Of a DNA stretch of 21,988 nt, positions 1-10,800 are shown in pieces. The stretch comes from Zygnema cylindricum (Eukaryota > Streptophyta > Zygnematophyceae > Zygnematales > Zygnemataceae). Under the pieces are notes generated by a model, which saw only the letters and a list, made by a program, of their open reading frames with translations, was not told where the DNA came from and did no database searches. The stretch is from the NCBI GenBank assembly GCA_037447655.1, contig JBBHKE010002839.1, positions 118,866-140,853 of the forward strand, in the 5' to 3' direction. Both the position numbers and the translations under genes were made by a program. Each line of letters begins with the position of its first letter. The first letter of the stretch is position 1.

Positions 1-2808
1 AACCATCTCCGTCTGATTGGCAGTTTGTTGTCGCCTTGATGTTCTTGGGAGCTATCACTTGGGTTACCCGCGTCCGCGTCTTTACACCTTTATTCCCCAT
101 CATCTTCGAGAATTTATTAAAACAACTTTGCGACTTCCTTTGGATTTATTGGCTAACGATGTTTCAAACCAAGCCGCATGGCACCTTCTATTGATGTTTC
201 CGCTTTGGGTTATAATTGTGCCATCCCGAGGGGGAACCAGTGGAGCTCGTGAGACGAGGTCTCGGTGTCAACGTTTTCTGCTTTGCGATTGGGAGTCTTT
301 ACAACAAGAACACACAGATCGTGTTTTTGGCCTTTTTGTCTCACCTTCTCAACGTCCGGCCCAAATACCATGTTCTATCGTTAGATTCCACCGAGCTGTC
401 CTCCTTGGTCGTTCAAGGAAATTTTCTCGAGCTGCGCGAGCTCTTCGACCTTTCACGCCTTCTCCGTCTTCTGAGGCAACTGTTGACGCATTGCGCTTGC
501 TGCACCCTGTTGCACTTGACGATATCCTCTCCTTTGTTGAAAGAAATGATCCACTTTAATCATTTGATTTAGATCGTGAAGCCTTTACCAAGACGCTCAT
601 CAAGTCCCCTCACCTTTCAGCGGGCGGTCCCTCTGGGATGGATTATGAGATACTTTGCGATATCTTTCTTCTTGAGACCCCTTCTTTAGGATTCGACCTC
701 CTGTTCAAGGTAGCCGCTTGTGGACACGTTCCCCATAGTGTTGTCCCGCTTCTTAATGCCGCTCGCCTTGTGGCTGTTTCTAAGCCTGCTTGGGGGATCC
801 GTCCAATCACAATTGGTGAAGTATTGTACCGCTTGGTGGCCCGTGCTATTTGCATTTTACTCCAAGGAGCGTTTCACGACCATTTTTCGCCTCATCAATT
901 TGGTGTTGCTACGAAAGGTGGTTGTGAGGCGGTTGTCCATGGTTTGCGAACTGTTTTGGATCTTCCTCCATATTGGGTGGTTCTTCAAGTGGATGTGGCA
1001 AACGCCTTCAACACCATTGATCTTAATGTTATTTTTTGGGAGCTACGACATGCACCTTCACCTATCAACCTGCTGTTCTCTTTTGTCCGGGCTTTTTATG
1101 CTCGGCTTAGCTCGTTACTCTTTCCTCTTGGGGGTCCTTTGGGTGATGTTGCCACTTTAGAGTTCGCAACGGGCACTCGCAAAGGTGATCCTTTAGGGAC
1201 ACCTCTTTTTGCTTTAGCCCATCTTCAAGCACTACGAGCGTCAACTACAACCTTCCCTAGTTGTTTATTCCCTTTAATTGCGGATGACACGCATATCGTG
1301 GGTCCACGCGATCGAGTTTTTTTCTACTTTCTCTCAATTTGCGGATCATCTTTATCGAATCGGGCTCTCAGTTGAACCGTCTAAGTGTGTGGCTTAGTGC
1401 CCAAGAGGATTGCCGTGGGATTGCCCACTCCCCAGCGGTTTTCGTCTTGCATCCCAAGATGAGGGTATAAAGGCTTTAGGTTGCCCTATTGGTGCTCCTT
1501 CTTTTACCAATCAAGTCGTTCAAGATGCGCTGTTGGAGGACCTTTCTCATAGCGACGACCTCCCTAAGCTTCCAAACTCACAAGTGGCGTTTTCGATCTT
1601 GATCCGTTGTTTTGCTCAACACCCTCTTTATTTTGCGCGGACTTCACCATCCATGACTTCTTTTTTGTCTTCCCTTAAGGATTTTGATTACAATCTTTTG
1701 GGTGTGCTTCACCACCTTGTTGGTCATGGGGTTTTTGATCGTCCGGAGGGGCCACTCACTCGTCAACAAGCCAGCCTCCCAATTTCCAACGGCGGGTTAG
1801 GTTTGATTTCCGTGGGTAAAGTTGCGCTAGCGACATATCTGGGTAGTTGGGCCTTGATGGATCCTACCATCACTTCTCGTTTCATTGTGGATGATGTCCC
1901 CATTCTGGCGCACATTGTCTCTAAGGTGGATGATGGGTAATTTCCATTTCAACAAGCTCTCCTTTCAGCTTGTGCGCTACTACCCACAGACGCTCAAAAC
2001 CAAGTTCCACCTTTCCAATCTCTCATGGCCGACACTAACTTCCAACTTCTACACCGCATATATGAGCAAGTGGCCGCCACTGATTTTGCAATCCTCTTGG
2101 AGGAGCTACCTTTTGCTCAAGCCCGTGCTCGTTTACGTTCGTGTTCTGGACCCAGGGCTGGTGCGTGGCTATAGGCGACACCAACCTTTTCGACACTCCG
2201 TCTATCATCTGACCAATTTACTTGTGCTCTTCGCTTGCGGTTGGGTTTGCCACACCCTCCGCTTTTAGGGTGGCCTCGGTGCGTTTGCAACCAAACCATT
2301 GATGCTGAAGGAATCCATTTGCTTTGTTGCTCGCATGGGAGGGAACAGACTGTTGCGCATGATTTGTTGCGAGATGCCATTGTTGCCATTGGCTTCGAGG
2401 CGGGCTATTTTGTCAAACGTGAGGTTTCTCATATTCTTCCACCTCGGCCTCAATTTAAGGGATGTCGGAGCCCTCAGGTTGACTTGGTTTTTCTTCATGG
2501 TACTGGGAGGATGCTTGGCGATGTTGTCCTCAAGGATCCGATTGGGTCACACATTTCATCTCGCGCGGCTTCGCATTTTGGTGTGGCCGCTCATGACGTA
2601 GCGGGTTCAAAGGAAAGAGACTATGCTCACCGCGATCTGTCGGACCAGTTTGTTCCTTTTGCAGTGGAGATTTTCGGTTTTTTGGATAAGTCCTTCGATG
2701 ACTTCCTTCGTCAGTGTGGGCGACAAACGTTTGAATCTCGGGGTCCTGGGAGTCCTCCACCGAGTCTTTTAGTTGCGTTCTATCGTCAACGTGTCTCAAT
2801 TGCACTTC
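1..2808 (+). pseudogene. Decayed reverse transcriptase with C-terminal zinc-knuckle and nuclease-like region (retroelement, 5' truncated by window)
   Basis: Reverse-transcriptase polyprotein remnant. The reading frame runs from about 17 (in-frame TGA at 14-16) to about 1318, then continues in the +1 frame to the N gap. Seen: RGG-containing N-terminal region near 230-245; RT motif A VDVANAFN near 986-1009 (Asp codon 992); RT motif C ADDT near 1280-1291 (Asp codons 1283, 1286); a Cys/His cluster CVC...HLLCC near 2280-2330; and a nuclease-like patch with VD near 2478 and GDVVLKDP near 2517-2540, followed by K and E positions (SKERDY, FAVEIFG). That order suggests a non-LTR-type element with a restriction-like endonuclease C-terminus; this classification is inference. 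The frame is broken by TAA 557-559, TAG 1395-1397, TAA 1938-1940, TAG 2172-2174 and one extra T in the run at 1317-1323. The 5' end lies outside the window and the 3' end is lost in the gap. Probably non-functional. Confidence 0.85.
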
Positions 2809-2818
2809 NNNNNNNNNN
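2809..2818. other. Assembly gap of 10 N
   Basis: Ten ambiguous bases interrupt the end of the retroelement reading frame. A round length of 10 usually marks an unsized join, so the true distance between the flanks, and whether they adjoin at all, is unknown. Confidence 0.99.
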
Positions 2819-3380
2819 TATCGTTGCGGCGTCTTACATCTAACTCGACATATCAAGATCTTCCTTCAAAACCTATCTAGAGCCAACTTCACGGTCAACC
2901 GAGATCTATCCAAAACTTCCTTCTAGAACTATACAGCTCAATCTACATTCTGCGGCGTTGCTATGCTGCGCTGCTACGCTGCTGCGCTACTAAGTTGCTA
3001 CGCCGCTAAGTTGCTATGCTGCTATGCTGCTATGCTGCGCTGGTCTGGAATCGCAGCTGCGCTGCTCTGAAATCGCAACTATAGCAGCCTAGCCCTAGCC
3101 ACTAAGTACCCAATTCTGTAACCCTGTTACAAGTACCTTAATACAAGGACCTGTACGACACAAACCGTACAATGATCTAAACGCGTTGTAAATATAGCAA
3201 AACGGGGAGTACTACGTCGCACAAAATCATCACTTAGGGTACGCCCTATGTAATCGGTACTTTGATAAAGTATTTTGGACTGTAGTGCAGATTCTTCGTA
3301 TTACTTAGAAGAGCGTCCCAATGTGAAAAAATCATAGTTCAAAAGTAAGCGTTTCAATTGTAGGCCTTTTGTCGGCGCCT
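2819..3380. other. Non-coding stretch downstream of the gap
   Basis: Apart from the GCT microsatellite I see no gene, RNA or element end here. If the retroelement continued past the gap, its 3' untranslated region and tail would be expected here, but no poly-A tail or target-site duplication could be recognised. Confidence 0.5.
2951..3068. repeat. Imperfect GCT/GCTATG-type microsatellite
   Basis: Repeated short units of the kind gctgc, gctatgctgc and taagttgctacgc fill this stretch, mostly in steps of three to ten bases. No open frame with protein-like composition accompanies it. Confidence 0.75.
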
Positions 3381-3566
3381 TTATCGTAAGTTGTGTTATG
3401 GGCTTTTCATGTGATCTTTTTAAGTCGCTACTTTGATCGGCGACCGTCCGTTCGTTTGAATTTGACGATAGTCTTATCGTAAGTTGTGTTATGGGCTTTT
3501 CATGTGATATGTGTAGATCGCTACCTTGAGCAGAGACCGTCCGATCTTCCGAATCTGACGGTTTAA
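3381..3566. repeat. Degenerate tandem duplication, 93-bp unit, two copies
   Basis: The block starting ttatcgtaagttgtg at 3381 recurs at 3474. The first ~35 bases of the two copies are nearly identical (through ttttcatgtgat); the remainder (tcgctac..ttga..gaccgtccg, then ..gaat.tgacg) is conserved with scattered substitutions. The duplication accounts for the repeated pattern in the minus-strand open frame across 3301-3582, which I do not regard as a gene. Confidence 0.85.
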
Positions 3567-5171
3567 ATAAAAAATACCTCAAAACTCACAAAAAAATAAA
3601 ATTTTGTCCGAATGTTTTTTAAAATTTAGACATGACGTTTAATTCTCTATCGAAAGACGTGCAACTCAACCATGTTACTATTTTCATTTTGCGACCAATA
3701 CAATATGGGTCTTAAGGGTATATTGTGTTTTTTGCGTACAATAGACATATTGTATGGGCGACTTTCACCTACTTTTGAACTATGGAAAAAATGAAATCGG
3801 AACTTTGACATGTGATGGTGGTAGACGTAGGTACAACTTTGTAACGATTGAAGGCGACTACGAAACTTCGGACGATTAGTGACGCCAACAAAAACAGCGA
3901 CAGTTGTAGACGTCTAGATTTTTGTGAAATTGCATATGTTTAGGGTTTGGTGACATTGTGACGTCACGCTCACTTATGACAACGTCGACGTCACGGATTC
4001 AAGAATTTTCCACCATGGTTTCCCAATTTCGCTTTTTTTACTTTGCTCATTCGACTTGCCATTAAATAAAAACCTAAAAATAAATAATTTGTTTTTTTTC
4101 AAAGATCTTTCATTTTATACCAATATTGTCGTGTCTCATTCTAAAAAGTGTGAGATATAAGCGATAGTGTGAGAGGGAGAGGAGAGGCGATGACGACAAA
4201 ATATTTTGTTAAGGACCCATGAATGCAAGTGGAAGTCCGAGACACGTGCAAATTTTGTTCCGTACATAGCGCGTGACGGGCACGGATAAAAATAGCGTGG
4301 ACTCTCCCTCGTCCAATTTTTTTACAAATCGTGTGGCGCGTGCATGGTTCGTTTTTCATTCGCTGTTTGGGCGGTACTAAAATCACCCCGTCGAGGTGAT
4401 TTTGGATGAAGGTTTTTTTTGGGCTGGATTCTCTTGCCCGGGGGTCGAAATGGGGAAACGCCAAAATACGTTCACATGACGACAAACACGCCGTACATCC
4501 AAAGTATGAATTGACGTTCACTCTACTTCGGTAAAAATGATTTTCTCGTACGGTTAAAGTTTTTGTCAAAGTTCCTTGAATTTTAGGGCAAAAAGAAAGA
4601 GAAAAGTAGATACTTTAATACATGGGGACGTACCCTAAGATTACGATTCTCCAGGTATCCGAGAGAAAACATCGACCATTCGATTACATTTTGGTCTTCA
4701 TCTCCGAAGCAATCGCTCCATCCGCCTCTGTATTGGTGAACCCACCTCCGCAAGGTGAACCCGGCTCCGCAATACAGAACATTCAATTCCCTACACCTAG
4801 ACGATAGACACGATCAGCACGGAGGTTGGGCAAGAGAGGAGTACGGAACTGAACTGAGACCCTCAGACGAGGTTGGGCGTGATCGGAAGAAGAGGGAGAT
4901 GAGATATAGAAGATGAAAGACTCCAACCAAGTAGGCCACTTCGCAAAATGCGTCCAATAACTAGGGGAAAAGCCAGTCCTTTTTTTTTGGAAGTCCACCT
5001 AAATTCTCTTACTGTGAATTCTGGAAAGTTGATGAAATGGTCGTGAGGGAAAAGGTGGAAGAGAAACACTCCTCCAAAAGGCACTTGTGAGGAAATATTT
5101 TTAAATTTCTACGTTTGACAACCTGCATGGTGAAGATGTCAGCAAATCCGAAAGGAAAAAACCCAAAAAAA
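3567..5171. other. Gene-free AT-rich stretch
   Basis: Open frames exist on both strands (the longest is on minus, 4141-4569, 142 codons) but none shows a recognisable motif, plausible composition or splice partners. The stretch includes two bZIP-like ACGT palindromes (3958-3967 and 3987-3994), a 9-bp hairpin at 4379-4403, and a short inverted repeat at 4728-4777 enclosing two copies of a cctccgcaaggtgaaccc-like unit. Confidence 0.5.
4379..4403. repeat. Perfect 9-bp inverted repeat (hairpin)
   Basis: AAAATCACC at 4379-4387 is the exact reverse complement of GGTGATTTT at 4395-4403, with a 7-base loop. No flanking gene gives it a role; it is not followed by a T run suggesting a terminator. Confidence 0.6.
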
Positions 5172-5324
5172 TGTAATTATTGTTTCTATATTTTGTTTTT
5201 TGTTTTTTGTTTTTCATTGTCTACTGCTTTTAGTTTTCTTTCTGTTTTCTAGTGTTTTATGTTGTTCAGTTTTTAAGTTCTATGTTTTCTATTTTCTAAG
5301 TTCTTAAAACAGAAGTAATTATTA

Positions 5325-5385
<61 letters not shown>

Positions 5386-5600
5386 TTTTTTTTTTTTTTT
5401 TTTTTTTCTCCCGTTTTTGTTTTTTCCGCCTTGATGCTTCAGCCCCTTTACTGTGTTTTCTGCCCGGATTCGTGTTTTGTTTTCCGTTTCGGCCTTATGT
5501 CTAGTTTTTTGCTTTCCGTTTCGATTTTGATTTCGTTTCTGGCGTCAATTTTATCTTGTTATTATGTTTTCTGTTTTAAAAATGGTCCTATGTTTTAATT
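5172..5600. repeat. T-rich low-complexity tract with an ~80-nt poly-T run
   Basis: Positions 5327-5407 are T except for one A at 5384. The flanks (ttttgtttttt at 5195-5215; tttccgtttc motifs to about 5560) are also strongly T-rich on the plus strand. It could be the poly-A tail of an inserted retrocopy read on minus, but no coding remnant or target-site duplication was recognised. The exact run length is doubtful in any assembly. Confidence 0.85.
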
Positions 5601-6028
5601 CTGTTTGCTGCCAAGTGAGGAGCGCCAAAAAGCAAAAAAGAAAGTCGACCGAATATAACAAAGTCGGTGAATTAAAAAAGAGTCGCAGAATAACGGCTGT
5701 AACGGATGCTTAGGCAGGAAAGAAATTGGGAAAAATTGCTTTCGATTGACTACTTTCACGCCTAATTTGGCAACAAATAGTAAAGGAGTGAAAAAAACCA
5801 AAAAAGTACAATAGGCAGCCATGGCCGAAGCTTCTAGAAGCGACCGGCGGTGGTTTTGCAATATGTAAATACCTTCGGCATTCCGTTATCGGCGATATTG
5901 TGTCAGCGAAATCGTACAAAAAAAATTACTAATTTGACAATATCATCCAATTTTCCGTACGACAACTACACAAATCCACAGTGCCGTGGGCCAGTTGCCG
6001 GACTCGATGAAATCCCACTATTACAGTA
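5601..6028. other. Gene-free stretch left of the MITE-like element
   Basis: Short overlapping minus-strand open frames (5595-5919) have no recognisable motif. Nothing else is supported here. Confidence 0.4.
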
Positions 6029-6580
6029 CACCGCCAATCGCTATTAGCGTAATATATACTAATTCCGTCCTGCTTTTTTTTGTTCAAATTCTCAAATAGC
6101 ATAACTTATTCTGTTTTTTTCTTTACGCCATTTGGGGTTTTTTTCCAAGTACTGTACAAAACGAAAGTACGTTGTCTTTTAAATAGTGTGGTGTACGGTC
6201 AGTGTCACACCGTACGGAATCGTACCATTTTAAGGGAATAAGTATAATTAATGAGTTTTAGTAACCGCAGACGCATGAGAATATCCGCTCTAAAAAGGGG
6301 ATGAAAGCTGTCAAATATCACGTTCACACATATTCATCCAACAACCACGTTTCGACTGTGTGAAGTTACGATTTGTGTACGATTTGTCATATTTTGTACA
6401 AGTACCTATATTAATTATGTTTGCAACCGACATATAATTTTTTCAAAGTCCCAAATTAGCATTAGTAAACAATTAGGATGTATGTTTTTTTTAAGAATTT
6501 TCAAATTCCTAATTAGCGTAAATCACTGTAATTATTCCTATGCGCTAAAGAAACCTGTACGCTAATAGCGATTGGCGGTA
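6029..6580. mobile_element. MITE-like non-autonomous DNA element, 552 bp, TA target-site duplication
   Basis: The 23 bases at 6029-6051 (beginning CACCGCCAATCGC) match the reverse complement of 6558-6580 at 22 of 23 positions; only the outermost base differs. Each outer edge is flanked by TA (6027-6028 and 6581-6582), the duplication expected for Tc1/mariner-type transposition. The interior is AT-rich with no transposase-like frame. Short inner motifs such as aattagcgtaa repeat parts of the termini. Size, TIRs and TA duplication together fit a mariner-type MITE; assigning the superfamily from the TA alone is inference. Confidence 0.8.
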
Positions 6581-6582
6581 TA

Positions 6583-7857
6583 CAATACGAATTTTCTTTT
6601 CGTACATTGGTGGTGGTTAGAAACTGTACAACCAGTCGTCGTCACCTGAATAGATACACCGCTTCAAATTTATATTTCGACACCCGAAATTGAGTTTAGT
6701 CATTTGCAATTAGTCAACAACCTATCAAGACGGTTTAATCTTTGAAGTGCAGTAATGAGTATGAAAACATTAAGTGAAGGAAATAAATTAACTTTCGATT
6801 AAACCTCTTTTCTCCATAAACGCATTTTTACGTAGCTCGTGGAGCTTTACACAGGATGACATCAGCTCCTTAACGTCTAAATACGTTTGGAAGTTTTAAA
6901 TCAAATTATTCATCTGGAAAAAGATGAAAATTCACCAACTGAGAAGATTTATTACCAAAAAGAAAAAGAGAATGCATTTGAAACCTATTAACTAACACTG
7001 GACTTCTGAATTCCCAACTGTCGCAACTCAGTTTTGTTCCGTATGTCAATAAAATGGATAAAAATGATGTATATCATATACATGATCCTCATACAACCGG
7101 GAGTGTACAATAGCACTCCAACCACCTTCATATTACCACAAAGTATAAATGTGTGAACAAAACCACATAGTTAACTAGAGTTGATTTTGTAAATTTCCTT
7201 TTGGCGTCATGCATACGAGTGACAACATAGAAAAAACTTGATAACGATACATCACCTACTGAATAAAACACACCACCAATACCAATGCTGCTCCTCCTAC
7301 ATCGGGACTATAATATAAGATGGCAACAATTTTGTCTTTTTCCCCCTTAACTTCTGATCTACTTTCACATATTAAAAAAAACATAACCACAAACTATAGT
7401 AACAGGATGTTACATTCCATAACATCCTATTGCAAAAAAAAAAAAAAAAAAAAATGAAAATTGAAATTTGGTGTAGATAATCCTTTTGATCGATGTGACC
7501 TTTTTTTGTCTACAAGCCAAAGGCACTGAACATAAAGTAAAACCCTAAATACATCTGAGCCTGCAAACCTATCACCAGTAACTAATAATAATTACAAAAA
7601 ATAAATTTATTCCATAACTGGCGATAGGTAAACCATCTCAGTACAAAGGATATGATTGAAAGGAATAACTTAAAAGGACCATGGCTCCAAGAAAAGCACA
7701 ATATGTGCATATTCAATCGAAAATTTAGGCAAAAATGTGCTCGAAAAAAAGATATCTACAGAGATATTCACTAACTACTAACTGAATAGCCATACGACAC
7801 CGTTGCTCTGTAATTTGTTCAACACAAAGAATGTAAGACGGGTCAAAAATGAGATTT
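6583..7857. other. Gene-free stretch downstream of the fibrillin gene
   Basis: No coding region recognised. It contains a 9-bp inverted repeat AGGATGTTA/TAACATCCT (7404-7412 and 7420-7428, 7-base loop) followed by a 21-base A run (7434-7454). On the minus strand this lies 3' of the fibrillin stop, so the end of that transcript should fall here; an AATAAA overlaps and follows the stop codon itself on that strand. Confidence 0.5.
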
Positions 7858-10800
7858 TTATTTATAATCTTGTACACGCTGAAAAACAAAGGAACCGGCC
7901 GGTTGTAAAGCACGACCCACAAGCATATCCTCATCTAAATATGTGAGCTGGTAACGGGCTCCACTGAAAAACAAAAAAAAATCAGAAAGCAAGTAAGAAA
8001 TTTTGATGTCCGCAAAAACATATGCAAACAGAGCTTCAGAGAGAGATAGGCGAGTATTAACAACAAAACGACAAAATAACGTGTTAACTGTCCTCACTAA
8101 AACATATCTTTAGTTATCACCAAGAATTCTTTTACTCACAGGGCCAACAGGCATGAATTGAGTTTAGTCGGTAATCCAAGGGGCATAATAACCACGGGAT
8201 TATAAAATAATTAAGAAAAACTGTTTTGTTATCAGGTAGTATTCCTTCAAAATAAAAGGGGCGCTTAGAGTTGATTTCACACTTAAAGCAATTTCTAAAA
8301 AAAATCGAATTTGACGTAGAAGTTGAACCTACTCACTGATCAGTATAATAGGTTGAAGGAAAATGACAAAAAGACAAAGCAAAGGACATCATAACATCAG
8401 AGAAAAAATAAATTTGCCACATTTCAGACTGACCAATAAAATATTGGCAGTTAAAAAAAACAAAAAGTACACTAAAAAAAACTAAAATCCGTGAACTGCT
8501 TACAACACCCACATTTGCATCAGAAAAATATATACCAAAGAGAGCTTTGACAGCAAGGAAGAAGAAAAGAAACAATTTTCTTTCAAAACAGATAAGACTG
8601 TTGGATTGTGGAGAATCACACACACCGTGAAGAAGGGGAAGACGGAGAAGACGTCGAAGTTGCAGAAAATGACGAAGGTGTTCTCAAAGGAACTGTTAAC
8701 TTCAGAGCACGAAGAGCTTGCAAAATCTCCATTGTAAATGTGCCACGTGGCAGTATAGCAGGAGCCAAAAGAGACTCCAATTCTGGACTTATGAGAACAT
8801 CTCCTATTTCTGCTTCTTCAAATCGTAAAGCAATGCTTCGAGGACTACTCCGTTCAAAACCGGCGGTAACTGTCAAAGTGATTCCCTTGGATTCCTGAAA
8901 AAAACAAAAACCAAAACCATTTCCCAGTCAGATACCTCTGTCTGTTTCTCAAGTAAAAGTCGGCAAAGCCGGGAGTGCTTTTTCATTTTCTTATGTGAAT
9001 AATATGATCTACACCGGTTTAAGCAATTGATATTTTACATCAGTTTGTATCCGTTTTAATGTCAAGTAGTTGCTAAAATACTCCATAGCGCGCAAATGAA
9101 GGTCAAAGCTTTGTCAAAAACGAAGAGCAAAAATGTGCAAAAAATAACTTAAACTTTGAAAAAAATGATGTCAGCTGTTAGTCTTTATACTCATAAACAA
9201 ACCTTTCGGAAACCCCAGGTCCAATTCCGTACATACCACTTGTCCCAGGTACCAAATGCTTTTATTAAAGTGCACCAAATGATCACAGAAAAAATTATAA
9301 CCACAAAATTATAATTAATTATTATAGGAAATTATAACTATTATTAATGATTTCCCCACGAATGCAACCTTTCCGAGCAACTCATGTGCGGATAAAGTCT
9401 CCAAGGGAAGCACAGGAACTACATGCAGCAATGCAGACAACTTTGACTGGATTTTTTTTGAATAAACGGAAAGAAAAGCTGCTCACCTCAAGGAGACCCG
9501 CAATGCTCCAACGAACCACGTTTTGGACCGTACCACCATCTCCTTGACCTCGACAAACAAAACGCTGATACACACTCCCAACCTGCCATACAAATCCTCC
9601 TTATCAAAGGCAAATCTTAAAACATGCTTCAGTAGAACATGCTAAAGTGATTACGTTGTCCAGTACAAAATGCTCCAATGAAACATGCTCTAGTAGAAAA
9701 TGCTGGAGGAGAAATTTCTCCAGTAGAGAATGAGAATTTTTTCCAGAAGTTGCAAAAGAAATTTCTCCAATAGAGAATGCTCCAGTGGAAGATTCAAAAT
9801 GCACTAGTAAAAAATTCACGGGTTTGAAATGCACCAGAAGAAAGTTTTCCAGTAGGAAATGCTGGAGTAGAAAATTCTCTAGCAGAAAATGTTTCAGTGG
9901 AAAATTCCCCAGTAGAAATGGCTCCAGTAGAAAATTCTCCAAAAGAAAATAGACAAGTAGAAAATGCTCCAGTAGAAAATGTTCAAGTAAAACTTGCTCC
10001 AGTAAAACAAAAAACTACAGCTTTCGCACTACTAAACACTGTTCATGATCATGACGGCAATCACCTTCCCAAACTCTCACAAGGAAAAGTTTCACTAAAA
10101 GGAAAATCACAGTAACTTCCTTGCTATCTGTTTTCGAAAAAAAAAAAGGGTGTGAAAATAGCAAAATCAGCACCAAGCACCTGCCCGAAGAAGAGGCTGT
10201 GGTAAGGCTAATGGATAACTGCTTCCTTTTAACAAACAGTAACTTCATATGCTGTCAGTATTTAAAAAATAAAGACTGAAAATAAGACTGACATCAGCAC
10301 TAGCCACCTGCCTGAAGAAGAGGCAGTGGTAAGGCTAATGGAGCTTGAAGAAGTCCCACCACATCAGGAGCAGTCGTATACTCCAACTGTCCCCCCATTC
10401 GCCCTCCATAGACTAGAGAAGGAGTAAGAAGAAGGAAGAAGAAAGTAGGAAGAAAGAAGAATGAAGAAGGACGGAGGAAGAAGGAAGCAGGAAGAGGGAA
10501 GAAGGAAGAAAGAAGAAGGAAGAAGGAAGAAGGAAGAAGGAAGATGGAAGGCAGAGGCAAGAAGGATGACGGAGAAGGAAGAAGGAAGAAGTTAAGGAAT
10601 GAAACTTCGGTTGCTAAAAATAAGCTAATTCCAATGGGTTTTCTGTGATTCGATGAACAGGTATGAACACATTTCTTTCAGTTGCGACTAAAGACTAGGG
10701 TTAGGGTTTCTTCTTGTTTAATTACCTCCCAAAGACCGTCAAGAAGGTCTAATCCATCTGCCAATGTGGCTCCTCCCAAGGCCTCCACTGCCACCTGGAC

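Noticed and set aside
557-2174. Alternative nuclear code with TAA/TAG read as glutamine, suggested by the retroelement stops
   Set aside because: The methionine synthase and fibrillin exons use CAA and CAG for Gln and have no in-frame TAA or TAG; fibrillin ends sensibly at TAA.
4141-4569. 142-codon minus-strand open frame
   Set aside because: No recognisable domain, no good start context, and composition like the surrounding non-coding DNA.
4583-4807. Overlapping short open frames on both strands
   Set aside because: They cover a small inverted repeat with duplicated units; neither translation resembles a known family.
9604-10010. CRISPR-like array
   Set aside because: The repeats are contiguous 15-mers without unique spacers, in a eukaryotic intron.
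9604-10115. Repeat protein of HFLLE or VENAP units
   Set aside because: Explained by the 15-nt intronic minisatellite; no start context, flanking exon or conserved motif.
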